From Ahaetulla prasina (lineage: Eukaryota > Chordata > Lepidosauria > Squamata > Colubridae): a stretch of 64,000 nt of DNA. The stretch lies in contig NC_080540.1 of the NCBI RefSeq assembly GCF_028640845.1, forward strand, positions 135,250,420 to 135,314,419, in the 5' to 3' direction. Position numbers and translations under genes: made by a program. Positions 11,100 through 21,839 of the stretch are shown piece after piece. How positions within the stretch are numbered: the first letter of the stretch is position 1; the number at the start of each line of letters is the position of its first letter. The notes beneath the pieces are model-generated. The model saw only the letters and a list, made by a program, of their open reading frames with translations, was not told where the DNA came from and ran no database searches.

Positions 11100-12370
11100 G
11101 TTTCCTCTCCTGCAGTCCGAAGTCTGGTTGGCGTAAGAGAGCAAGAACGGCAGCAGCTGCCATCCACTGCAGCTGTTCCCCTGCTGTCATGCCCAACGCG
11201 GCACCCCCTTTCGCGATCCGGCCAATGCTTCTCCGCTCGCCTCCTGTCCTCGCAAAACAACCCAGCGGATAAACGCCCGTCTTCCGGCCGGTTGCTCCCC
11301 ATCCCCAATTTGCCGCGCTTCCAAGAGAGTCCTTGGCCAAGACCGAAAGAGCGACCCGCCATTCCCGCAACCCTGTCGCTGCTAGCAACTCCACGCCGAA
11401 CTTCTCGTGCCCGAAAAAGAACAGCTGTCTTTGCCCCGAACCAGAGGGCACAACAGCTGCCTGCCTGTTGCGATCTGAAAGGCGTCCAGCCCAGCCCAAC
11501 CCAACCCAAGGCAGCTGCCCCGCAATTCGGCGCCGCCGCCCCCAACAACGGGGCAGCCTTGAGCCCTCCCCCCCTTCGTCCCCGGTTGCTCCTCGCTCAG
11601 CACGTTCCCGACGCCCGAGGTGGTGGGGCTGCTCTTGTCACCGAACACCACCTCCTTCCTGCCAATTCCTTCGCCCTTCGAGCAACCAGCCCCCATGGCT
11701 CTTCTTCGGCTCTTCTCTTGCCCGACTGCTTCGTCTCCTTGCTAAACACAGAAAACGATCCTTCAAAAGCCTCCGCAAGCCAGGAGAAGCGGGGGGCGGG
11801 GGCGCGGGGAGAAGGGGGGGGGATCACCGGATCGCAGCGCGGCGGATCCCAAGGACAGTTTGGCTGAGCGTATGAGGGCCACTCCCCCTTTATTGCCATC
11901 CGGAGATAAAATGCTTCGTTTTATCCCCGCCGCGATGCAGGCACGGCGAGAAGCGCTGCTCCCTCACCCACCCACCCGCAATTCATTCTGCTCGCTCACC
12001 GAAACCGGCGGTCTCGTCTTCTTCCTCCATGTTACCAAAGGGGAGTTAAAGAGCTGCCGAGGAGGCAGCGAGGTTGAAGCAGCCGCCGCTTCTCTCTGCA
12101 AGTTCCTTCTCAGCCTCCCGAAAAGAGGCGCGGCGTTTTTGTGCCACGTGATCGAAGACGCGCTTCGGGGCTCGTAAATGCCACCAAGCCCCACCCAAGA
12201 AGGGGGGGGGAGAAATCGGCGGTTTCTGCTGGGTCAGAGGTGCGCCTGCTGGAGGAAGAGAAGCTACCGCATCTCGGCAAGCCGTTCAGACGGCGAGAAG
12301 ACGGGGATTTCGGCGTTACACGTCTTACGGCTGCAGGAGGACAGAGTGGACCGTGGGACTAATGTCCCAA
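11100..12370. promoter_or_regulatory. CYTH1: CpG island and probable CYTH1 promoter
   Basis: The sequence changes sharply from AT-rich to GC-rich with frequent CpG between about 11.1 and 12.37 kb. The predicted first coding exon (12000-12030, minus) lies inside, so transcription is expected to start to the right of 12030 and run leftwards. The long open frames in both directions here are a by-product of high GC and look like no protein I know. The exact start site cannot be set from sequence. Confidence 0.7.
12000..12030 (-). CDS. CYTH1: CYTH1 (cytohesin-1) first coding exon, partial gene
   Basis: Reading leftwards, ATG at 12030 has a good context (A at -3, G at +4). It encodes MEEEDETAGF plus one base, then a consensus donor G|GTGAGC at 11999. 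Human cytohesin-1, as I recall it, begins MEEDDSYVPSDL. A phase-1 join onto TT followed by CCN would restore ...FVPSDL, so length, acidic start and phase all fit. Cytohesin-1 is an ARF guanine-nucleotide exchange factor with coiled-coil, Sec7 and PH domains; only the tip before the coiled coil is here. Position next to USP36, same strand and in a CpG island agrees with the remembered order CYTH1-USP36-TIMP2. Remaining exons would lie left of the window. The four middle residues differ from human, so the call rests partly on synteny. Confidence 0.6.
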
Positions 12371-12399
12371 GGCGATAGGCGGAGCCACTCACGTCCACG

Positions 12400-13170
12400 T
12401 TATTTGCTTTGGGAATTAATTGTAATTCTAATTGTAATTAATTGTAATTGCTAATTCGTCTGTGTCGTAGCCTCCCACTAACAGCGATTCGGAGAGTTGG
12501 GAGCTAGCAAAACTTGCTTCTGCTTGGCCGACTTTGCCCTCCACCCCCCCGAAGCCAAGCACTTCGCCCTTCTGGTTCGCCATGTCGTTCTTCGATGAAA
12601 CCTTCGAATCCAGAATTTTCCTAAGAATAGCTTTAAAAGTCCCATTGTCATTAAAAAAAAACAAAACACGAAAGATTGCTTGCTTCCTATTTTCGTGCGT
12701 CGGGTATTTTTACAGTGTAAGCGGGAATGCAGAAACTGATCTTGTAAATTATTACGGGAAGCTGTTTTTCTAGCTGAGTGGGGTTTTTTAAAACTGCAGC
12801 AAGCAAAACTGCCCCAGAAGAAAGTGCATTGGGGGAGGGGGGACACACCTAAAGATTTACTAGAGGAAAGAAGAAAATCACCTGCAACATGTAGTAGAAT
12901 TTTGAATGCTGGGAAATCGCCCATTGCACAGAAGGTGCTGGTTTGGGGAAATTACCTTTCATGCAAGGACACCTGGTCACATCTAGCAGTTCAACATAAA
13001 CCCTGTTTGTGTTGGAAAATCAAGAAAAAAGTGGGAAGGAATAACAATAATACTATTTTCTGCAAGACCTTTCCAACAAATGCTAGTTCAGGTGTTTTAC
13101 ATCTTTGAAATTAAAAAAACCTCACTGGCTTAATTATGTCAGCTCAGTCATCATCAACTTGCAAATATAG
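12400..13170. other. Intergenic DNA upstream of CYTH1, nothing recognised
   Basis: An AT-rich TTAATTGTAATT stretch near 12415-12450 is the only simple-sequence feature. No gene was recognised. Confidence 0.4.
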
Positions 13171-13178
13171 CCTACATC

Positions 13179-15015
13179 CAGTGGTGGGATTAAAATTTTT
13201 AACAACCGGTTCTGCAGGTGTGGTTTATTTTGGGGTGTGGCTTGGTGGTCATGTGACTGGCTGGGTGTGGCTAGCTGGTCATGTGACTGGGTGGGTGAAC
13301 CTAGCTGATCATGTGACCGGGTGGCCATGGCTATGGGCATAGAAAGTACTCAGAGGGTTAAAAAAAGTCATTTCTGACCGGTTCTCACACTTTTGACCAT
13401 CCTCACATTTATGCCCATTGCAGCATTTTTAACAACCATGTCATTCATTTCACAACTGCTTCTCTTCAGCACAGTTACAAGATAGGGCGCAAAATGTAAA
13501 ATGTGAGGACAGTCGTAGGTGTGAGGACCGGTCATAAGTGTGAGGATTGGTCAAAAGTGCGAGAACCTATCAAAAATCACCTTTTTCAGCCCTCTGGGTA
13601 GTCCCTACTCAGAGGGCTGAAAAAGTTATTTTTGACCTGTCCTCGCACTTATGACTGTCCTCACATTTTACGTTTTGCACCCTATCTTGTAATCATGGTG
13701 AAGAGAAGCAGTTGTCAAATGAGTGACACGGTTAAGAATGCTGCAACGGGCATAAATGTGAAGATGGTCATAAATGCGAGGTCTGGTCGAAAGTGCGAGA
13801 ACCTGTCAGAAACCACTTTTTTCAGCCCTCTGGGTAGTCCCTATGCAAGCTATGCATGCATGGTGCCCGCACCAGGATCTGGAGAGAAGCAGAGAAGAAA
13901 TGCCACTGCTTGAGTGGGGTGGGGGTAGGGGGGGCGAGGAGAACGGCGAGACTCAGGGAATAGGTGAGCTGGAGCTGGCTGATTCAGGGCTACTCAGAAG
14001 CTGCCCCCATTTCTGCCAGAAGTTTGGTGGCTCGCCTTCAAATCGCTCCCTACCTCCCTCACACACACAGACGCACGCACAAAAACAGAGGTTGGAGAGC
14101 TGTCTTGCTCGCTCGCTCTCCAAGCGCCCCGTGCACAGCCCATTTGAAGTTCTATTTATTTATTTATTTTATTTGTCACAACAGCATATATAAGCATAAG
14201 TATGAAAATAATTATATAATATATAAGCATATATATGAGCATAAGTATGTGATTACTATATTAATTGGATATAATGAAAGGAAACAATAGGACAGGAACG
14301 GTAGGCACATTTGTGCTCTTATGCACACCCCTTATAGTCCTCTTAGGAACGGGGTGAGGTCAATAGTAGAGAGTTTTTGGTTAAAGCTTTGAGGATTTTG
14401 AGAAGAGACCACAGAGTCAGGTAGTGTGTTCCAAGCACTAATAACTCTGTTACAGAAGTTGTATTTTCTGCAATCAAGATTGAAACGGTTAACATTGGGT
14501 TTAAATCTATTGTTTGCTCTTGTATTATTATGATTGAAGCTGAAGTAGTCTTCAGCAGGAAGGGAATTTGAGGAAATTTGAAGAAATTTGAGGAAGGGAA
14601 TTTGAGGAAATTGAGGAAATTTGAGGAAAGGGCACGCATGGCTGGGCACCTTTGGCTGCAGGAAGAGGCACAGAGCAATGGGGTTGTTTTGTTGGCTGCG
14701 GTGGTGCTTCAGGAGGGCAGGTGGACATATTCATTACAGTTGTCACCTGCAGACATCCCATGCCGCTTCAGAGAGAACTCAAGAGACAAGAGCTTGCAGG
14801 GAGGCGATCTGGCGTCCACCTCCCTGCAAGCTCTCGCCTCTCGAGTTCTCCCTGAGGTGGCACAGGAAGGTTGGGTGGGGCTCCTCAACAAACGGTTCGG
14901 TGAGCTCCGAGGCCAGTAAGTAGTGGTGGGGAGGGGTGGGCAAATGGCGGGGCAAGCCAGCAATTTAACAAACGATTCGGCCATACCGCCTAGAACTGGC
15001 AGAATCCCATCACTG
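13179..15015 (-). mobile_element. hAT element B, inverted relative of element A
   Basis: Left end CAGTGGTGGGATT and right end AATCCCATCACTG are flanked by a perfect 8-bp duplication, CCTACATC (13171-13178 and 15016-15023). Contents match element A in reverse: CACATGACC tail repeats (13220-13330), palindrome material (13350-13840), CGAGACTCAGG module (about 13940), hairpin module (14785-14850). It lacks the GA-rich block and carries a nested LINE 3' end at about 14152-14565. No transposase. Confidence 0.85.
14152..14565 (-). mobile_element. LINE 3' end nested in hAT element B (CR1/Rex-like)
   Basis: On the minus strand, 14340-14550 encodes a C-terminal reverse-transcriptase tail containing CRKYNFCNRVISAWNTLPDS, a motif seen near the end of CR1/Rex-type LINE proteins. 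The 3' UTR follows, ending in an ATTTATTTATTT-type tail at about 14152-14175. The same 3' UTR words (GCCTACCGTCCCTGTCCT) occur on the plus strand at 25.8 kb. The insertion splits the hAT word CATTTGAGGAAAGGGC; an ATTTGA(A/G)G-like duplication and AATTTGAGGAA expansions flank its 5' side. Confidence 0.65.
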
Positions 15016-15029
15016 CCTACATCTCCAGC

Positions 15030-15790
15030 CAGTATTTGAGCTTTGTAATCAAAGCTGATGCACTCAAACTAACTTTGATGATGGAGAGGAAGGTGGACTC
15101 ATCAGAGAGTCAGCTACGACAAACTTCAAAACAACAACAAAAATCATCTACAACTGATGCAAGGCAGGTTGAGCTCTGCTGAGAGAAGAACTCCTCCCAA
15201 GGCTGAAAGGACTCTGGTTGGTACTGCTCTCCTCAGAAACCACCCCTTGTTAAGCTCTCTGAACCCAGCAAAACCATGCCACATTTTTGGAAAGCTCTCC
15301 CAAGCTGTGGGTTTTGTCAGTTTCCTACATTGGGCCTCTATGCAGAACCTTCTCTTTTCCCTGTTTGCTGCTGGGTTTTTTTGTTTTTTTTTGGGGGGGG
15401 GGGAGAGAGCGGTTTGAGAATAGTCTGCAGATGTGTGAAACTTCAGAAACCTCTAACAGTAATAAAAATTCAGCCCTGCTCATTCATGGCAGTTTTTATA
15501 AGCTGTTGATCGAAAATGCTACAGCCAGTTGTTCACTGATCTATTTCAGCACCATTCTTCACAATTGAAAAAGGTGCGTCACAGGTATGAGTCTCATAGA
15601 TGGGCTCATGGGAATTCAGGTAGCAGAGAATTTACTGGGTAAATAATATAATATGTCATTCCTATTGCTGTATTAGAATGGAAAGGAAAATTTAGAAACT
15701 GTAGCTGTGGAGTTTGGGAGATGAAGTAAGAGACCAGTAGGTCTCTACCACCCCACTTCCTCACTCCTACCTAAAGCTACCAACTTCTAA
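15030..15790. other. Intergenic DNA, nothing recognised
   Basis: No gene or repeat recognised apart from a short poly(T)/poly(G) run near 15376-15400. Confidence 0.4.
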
Positions 15791-15804
15791 TTATGTTTTC
15801 AAAA

Positions 15805-15847
15805 TAGAATAGAATAGAATAAAATAGAATAGAATAGAATAGAATAA
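15805..15847. repeat. (AATAG)n microsatellite
   Basis: Seven to eight units of AATAG/ATAGA with one variant unit, joined directly to the terminal word of a CR1 3' end. Association of AATAG-type microsatellites with CR1 3' ends is reported for snakes. Confidence 0.85.
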
Positions 15848-16100
15848 CAGAGTTGGAAGGGACCTTGGAGACTAGTCCAACCCCCTGCTTAGGCAGGAAA
15901 CCCTACACCACATCAGACAAATGGTTATTCAACATCTTCTTGAAAACTTCCAGTGTTGGACCATTCATAACTTCTGGAAGCAAGTTGTTCCACTGATTAA
16001 TTGTCCAAACTGTAAGGAAATTTCTCCTTAGTTCTAAGTTGCTTCTCTCCTTGATTAGTTTCTACCCATTGCTTCTTGTCCTACTTACAGTAGTTAAAAG
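15848..16100 (-). mobile_element. CR1 LINE 3' end
   Basis: Minus-strand CR1 3' region: the plus strand reads AGAGTTGGAAGGGACCTTGG, AGTCCAACCCCCTGCTTAGG, GTTGTTCCACTGATTAATTG and TTTCTCCTTAGTTCTAAGTT. Strongly 5'-truncated, as usual for CR1. It terminates at the AATAG microsatellite. Confidence 0.8.
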
Positions 16101-16109
16101 ACTATGAAA

Positions 16110-16960
16110 ATGTCAAGTACTATCCAATCGTATTCAGTTTTCTTAATGTGCTCTAGGGGCAAATTGGGGATCTATCCAGTAGCTTCTTGATTTGACCTCT
16201 AAGGCTGATGATTAAATTCCCTAGAAATATGTTTCTTCCTTGTCCTGGGGATCAGATTGGGGGTAGTTTAGGAATTTTTGTCCTGAATAACAGCCATAAC
16301 TTTGTCTTAGGTCATTATCAAACTCATATGGTTGGCCACATATTAGATCTTTTTTTAAAAAAAACTCAATAGTTCATTCAGATTGGGAAATTGGGTGGGT
16401 GGGTGTGTTTCTGTTAATATTTTATCATACCAGATCGCTTTCACTTGTGCTATTTGTTTCTTTTAAGCGTGGAGGACCAATTAAAATACCCACTCCAGGT
16501 GCCAAATCCCCATGTCATGCCTGTCTGATGGCAGCATTATATAACCTTATGAAATTTTTAAAACCATACTTTGACATTCATATGAGTCTCCCTTTAAATC
16601 TTATAAGCAGCATGGAGATTGTAATGGAGAAAATCTACATAGTCACCAAATGTTTACACCAATTTGATGGTGTATACTTCTGAAACAAGGATCTCAAATG
16701 AACATAAAGAATACATCCATGTTTCTCCTGGCCAACTTCTTGTCTTTTCAGTAAATCATACATACCCCTTACCTTATATCTGGCCCACTAGGTAGACCGG
16801 AGTAAGATATCCATTTCACAGGAACGTTAAAAGTACTTTTTTTGGGATAGATAGACTATAATATCAGAATCTTAAAAGTCTGACTATACTGTACCTCCTT
16901 CTTGTACTTCAGTGAATTGGGGGAGTTCTGAGTCATTTCTAAATGATTTCTGGATATTTA
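16110..16960. other. Intergenic DNA, nothing recognised
   Basis: No gene or clear repeat; AT-rich with no usable open frame. Confidence 0.4.
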
Positions 16961-16964
16961 AAAA

Positions 16965-19750
16965 TTTTATTTATTTATTTATTTATTTATTTCGATTTTT
17001 ATACCGCCCTTCTCCCGAAGGACTCAGGGCGGTATACAGCCAAGTAAAAATACTATTAATACTATTAAAAATACATTAAAAGAAATTAAAAAACATATTA
17101 TAATGTGGCCGAAATATTAAAACAATTTAAAATCTTAAAATATAAATAACCCCAATAAAATTTCAATCCAGTCCCGCTTGAATAAATAGGTGCGTTTTCA
17201 GCTCACGGCAAAAAGTCCGAAGATCAGGCACTTGACGTAAACCAGGGGTAAGTTCATTCCAAAGCGTAGGAGCTCCAACAGAGAAGGCCCTTCCCCTGGG
17301 GGCCGCCAGCCGACATTGCTTGGCGGACCGCACCCTGAGAAGGCCCTCTCTGTGTGAGCGTACGGGTCGGTGGGAGGCAAAAGGTAACAGCAGGCGGTCC
17401 CGTAAGTACCCGGGTCCTAAGCCATGGAGCGCTTTAAAGGTGGTAACCAGAATCTTGAAGCGCACCCGAAAGACCACAGGAAGCCAGTGCAAACTGCGCA
17501 GGATTGGTGTTACATGGGAGCAACGAGTTGCTCCCACTATTACCCACGCAGCTGCATTCTGGACTAACTGCAGCCTCCAGGTGCACTTCAAGGGCAGCCC
17601 CATGTAGAGAGCATTGCAATAGTCCAAGCGGGAAGTGACAAGGGCATGAGTGACTGTGCATAAGGCATCCCGGTCAAGAAAGGGGCGCAACTGGCGCACC
17701 AAGCATACTTGGTGGAAGGCCCTCTTGGAGACGGCCGCCAAATGATTGTCAAACAACAGTCGCCCATCCAAGAGGACACCCAAGTTGCGCACCCTCTCCG
17801 TTGGGGCCAATAACTTGCCCCCCACAGCCAGCTGCGGCTGCAGCTGACTGTACCGGGGTGCCGGCATCCACAGCCACTCCGTCTTGGAGGGATTGAGCTT
17901 GAGTCTGTTTCTCCCCATCCAGACCCGTACGGCTTCCAGACACCGGGACAGCACTTCGACAGCTTCGTTGGGGTGGTCCGGGGTGGAAAAGTACAGCTGA
18001 GTATCATCAGCGTACAGATGATAACTCACCCCGAAACCACTGATGACCTCACCCAGCGGCTTCATGTAGATGTTGAACAGGAGGGGCGAGAGAATCGACC
18101 CCTGCGGCACCCCACAAGTGAGGCGCCTCGCGGTCGATCTCTGCCCCCGTCAACACCGTCTGCAACCGGTCGGAGAGATAGGAGGAGAACCACCGATAAA
18201 CGGTGCCTCCCACTCCCAACCCCTCCAACCGGTGCAGCAAGATACCATGGTCGATGGTATGAAACGCCGCTGAGAGATCTAATAGGACCAGGGCAGAGGA
18301 ACAACCCCTATCCCTGGCCCTCCAGAGGTCATCCACCAACGCGACCAAAGCTGTCTCCGTACTGTGACCGGACCGGAAGCCGGACTGGAACGGGTCTAGA
18401 TAGACGGCTTCATCCAGGTACCGGGGAAGCTGCCATGCAACCACACTCTCTACAACCTTCCCCACAAAGCGAAGGTTGGAGACTGGACGGTAATTTCCCA
18501 AAATAGCTGGGTCCAGGGAAGGCTTCTTGAGGAGGGGTCTCACCACCGCCTCTTTCAAAGCAGCGGGGAAAACCCCTTCCATCAAAGAAGCATTTATAAT
18601 TCCCCGGAGCCAGCCTCATGTCACTTCCTGAGTAGCCAGCACCAGCCAGGAAGGACACGGGTCCAGTAAACATGTGGTCGCATGTAGCCTCCCCAGTAAC
18701 CTGTCCACGTCCTCGAGAGCCACAGTCTCAAACTCATCCCAAACAACCTCAACAAGACCTGCCTCTGCCATCCCACTTGGATCATTGCAATTTTGGTCTA
18801 AACTATCCCGAAGCTGAACGATTTTGTCGTATAGATAACCGTTAAACTTCTCAGCACGTCCCTGTAGGGGGTCATCCCGCCCCTCCTGATGAAGGAGGGA
18901 GCGAGTCACCTGGAACAGGGCGGCCGGGCGGTTATCTGCCGATGCAATGAGGGTGGAAACGTAGGAACGTTTCGCCTCCCTCATTGCCACTAGGTAGGTC
19001 TTAGTAAAAGATCTCACTAGTGTCCGATCAGCCTCGGAACGGTTAGACCTCCAGGTACTGTCTAGGCGTCTTCTCCGGCGTTTCATCTCCCTCAGCTCCT
19101 CAGAGAACCAAGGAGCTAAGTGAGATCTACGCCGGGTCAGAGGCCGCAAAGGCACGACATGGTCCAAAGCCCCAGCCGCGGCCCGCTCCCAGGCCGCAAC
19201 TAGTTCTTCAGTCATGCCGTGGGCAAGATCCTCAGGGAACGGCCCAAGCTCCGTCCGGAACCTCTCAGCGTCCATCAGGCGCCTGGGACGGAACCAACGC
19301 ATTGGCTCCGTCTCCCTGTGGTAGTGAGCGGCGGTCCGAAAGTCCAAGCGAAGGAGAAAATGATCCGACCATGACACCGGTTCCGTCACTAAATCTCCTA
19401 ATACCAGATCATTAATCCACTGTCCAGAGATAAAAATCAGATCTAGTGTGCCTCCCCCCATGTGTGTAGGGCCATCAATTACTTGAATCAGGTCCATGGC
19501 CGTCATGGAAGCCAGGAACTCCTGAGCTACCGTTGATGACAAGCCGGCTGATGGCAAGTTGAAATCCCCCATGACCAAAAGTCTGGGAGTCTCAACTGCC
19601 ACCCCGGCCAGCACCTCCAGCAGCTCAGGCAGGGCTGTAGTCACGCAGCAAGGAGCCAGGTACGCGATCAACAGACCCATCTGATTCCTATGGCCCCATT
19701 TCACAAGGAGGGATTCACAACCAGCTATCTGAGGCACAGTGGACACTGTT
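16965..19750 (-). mobile_element. L2-group LINE, 5'-truncated, two visible disabling changes
   Basis: The 3' end is an (ATTT)n tail (16965-16992) with the CCGCCC...GGGCGG foldback. Upstream on the minus strand lie the end of the reverse transcriptase (17163-18110; box YHLYADDTQLY, then SRLDYCNALY and HWLPV), its N-terminal part (18049-18618; [24 protein letters not shown]), and an endonuclease C-terminal half plus linker (18616-19746; GDFNLPSAG, SDHFLLRLDF). DLSAAF...IDHG is characteristic of the L2 clade rather than chicken-type CR1. Damage seen: an in-frame TGA at 18616-18618, a frameshift near 18110, and loss of ORF1 and the endonuclease start. Host mobile element, not a gene. Confidence 0.85.
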
Positions 19751-19759
19751 TAACCTTTG

Positions 19760-20131
19760 TTTAGACAACAGCTTTTACATATCAGTCAAAGTTGTCTCTG
19801 CACCTTAGGATATACTACAATAATCTTTAAAAGTGTGAGAAGGCTTTTGTATAAATTACTGCCAAACAAAATATTCTCAACATTTCCTGTCCAACATCAG
19901 CAGGTGAAATACCAACTTGTAATGCATACAGTGTGGGAAGCTGTAAGGCATCCTTTTATAATGATGAACCATTAAGGCAAACCTCTACTGGATTGTTATA
20001 AATCTTTTAATGCCTTTTCTTAAAGCCATATTTGCTTTTCTTTGAGAGCCTTTAGCTCTGCACAATGCTTTAGCTTTTGACAGTATACACTGCATTCCTA
20101 ATTGGAATTGTAGTTCCTATGGGAATATAAG
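19760..20131. other. Intergenic DNA, nothing recognised
   Basis: Unique-looking AT-rich sequence. Confidence 0.4.
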
Positions 20132-20150
20132 TACCTCTATTATTGCGGAA

Positions 20151-20458
20151 GGGATGCAGTGGCTCAGGGGCTAGGACATTGAGCTTGTCGATTGAAAGTT
20201 TGGCAGCTCAGCGGTTTGAATCCCTGGTGCTTCCGTGTAACGGGGTGAGCTCCCGTTACTTGTCCCAGCTTCTGCCAACCTAGCAGTTTCGAAAGCACGT
20301 AAAAATGCAAGTAGAAAAAATAGGGACCACCTTAGGTGGGAAGGTAACAGCGTTCCGTGCGCCTTTGGCATTGAGTCATGCCGGCCACATGACCACGGAG
20401 ACGTCTTCGGACAGCGCTGGCTTGACTAGCACATATGTGCGAGGGGAACCTTTACCTT
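20151..20458 (+). mobile_element. tRNA-derived SINE, Sauria-like, with perfect 19-bp target duplication
   Basis: Flanked by identical 19-bp copies TACCTCTATTATTGCGGAA at 20132-20150 and 20459-20477. The head has tRNA-like pol III boxes (GCAGTGGCTCAGGGGCTAGG, then GCGGTTTGAATCCC). The body contains AACGGGGTGAGCTCCCGTTA and GCCACATGACCACGGAG, and the tail is ACCTTT repeats. I associate this tail with BovB-mobilised Sauria SINEs; the family name is from memory. The segment between ACAGCGCTGGC and GACTAGCACATATG looks shorter than the common form. Confidence 0.85.
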
Positions 20459-20648
20459 TACCTCTATTATTGCGGAATAAATTAATCAGAAATAACAATA
20501 GTTCAACTAAATATTGCCTTTATACACCTTTAGCCAAATAATTTTGATGTGTGGAGTCTTTCTTGTTCTCGAAACTTGATTGCTTGCAGACATTTTATTA
20601 TTTAACTGGATCACATTGGTAGTAGCTAGTGTGGGGTATGCCCTATAT

Positions 20649-20918
20649 CTGATGATGAACCTATGGCATGAGTGCCAGAGGTGGCACATAGCACCCTCTG
20701 ATGGCACGCGAGCTGTCGCCCCATTTCAGCTCCACCACGCATGTGCAGACACCTCCCATCAGCCAGCTGGTCTTCAAGTCTCTACTGTGTATATGCAGGG
20801 GCAGGGCACATGTGGGGGGCATGTGCGCACATGTGCCGCTCACATGTTGCATTTTGGGAGTTTGGGCGCATGCACACATGCTTTGGGCACTCGGTCCGGA
20901 AAAGGTTAGGGATCACTG
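20649..20918. mobile_element. hAT-type MITE (copy 2 of the 3.0-kb family)
   Basis: Flanked by a perfect 8-bp duplication, CCCTATAT (20641-20648 and 20919-20926). Right end GGTTAGGGATCACTG. Shares the body words CCAGCTGGTCTTC, TTGCATTT and GGCGCATGCA with 3010-3399. Confidence 0.75.
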
Positions 20919-20939
20919 CCCTATATTGAATACAATAAT

Positions 20940-21515
20940 TTGTCCTGCCAGCATTGGTGGGGGTATAGTTATCTCCTTGATAGTTCCTTGATCAGGGCAT
21001 TGTTTTTTGTTGGCTTGTCTGGTGATCTGAGTGTTGGCTGCTGGAAAGGATGTGTTGGGGTCTTTTTATTTCCTTTTGAGTGGTATGCAAATGTGGTTTA
21101 TGTTTGGTTCTGATCTCCTTAAGGACCATTACTTACTATTACCATTGCTAGTTCAATACCAAGTAGCTAGAGGACACGCCCACAAGTGCGTCTTCTCTTA
21201 GAAAACAAACACATTTGTTATCCCTATTAAACTTCAAATGAAGGGTTTTTTTTTTTGGTGAAAAACAAGTTTTAAAAGAATGCTACAATTGCATGCTTAA
21301 GACTAGATTAAAATATTTGAGCAACCATAGTTATGAATTCTACTACTTCTACTATATTGTTCTATAATCCAAAATATTGTCTTGCTAAAATATATAGAGG
21401 AAGTTGATGTAAAACAAATCAGGCCATTATTCCATCAAAACTGGTAATGTTGACAAGGGTCTAGATACTACATGACGAGGTTTTGTAACTTTAAATTCAT
21501 AAGGAAGAGAAGGCT
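20940..21515. other. Intergenic DNA, nothing recognised
   Basis: No gene, RNA gene or clear repeat. Confidence 0.4.
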
Positions 21516-21519
21516 CAGG

Positions 21520-21830
21520 GGTAGCAGCTATCTTCCAATACTAGAAAGACTGTCACAGAGAATAAGGGGTCAATTTATTCTCTCTAATACCTGCGGGTGG
21601 GACAAGAAGTAATGGATGGAAACTTGTGAGAGGGAGATTCAACCTGGAAATAGAGAACAATTAATCAATGGAACAGCTTGCCCCTAGAAGTTGTGGGTGC
21701 TCCATCATTGGAGATTTTAAAGAAGAGATTGGAAATCCATTTGTCTGGGATGGTATAAGGATTCCTGCCTTGGACAAGGAGTTGGGCTATACTTCCAAGG
21801 TCTCTTCCAGCCATACAATTCTATACACCC
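21520..21830 (+). mobile_element. CR1 LINE 3' end
   Basis: Plus-strand CR1 3' region: GGGTGGGACAAGAAGTAATGG, ATTAATCAATGGAACAGCTTGCC, GAAGTTGTGGGTGCTCC, TCCAAGGTCTCTTCCAGCC. It is the reverse complement of the element at 15.85-16.1 kb but clearly more diverged. Confidence 0.75.
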
Positions 21831-21839
21831 CTTTCCTTT

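Noticed and set aside
11028..11867. Long open frames (up to 279 codons) on both strands at 11.0-11.9 kb
   Set aside because: They lie in a CpG island where stop codons are rare, overlap one another in several frames, and match no protein I recognise.
14332..14678. Possible small gene encoding ...NFCNRVISAWNTLPDS...
   Set aside because: Recognised as the C-terminal tail of a LINE reverse transcriptase within a transposon insertion.
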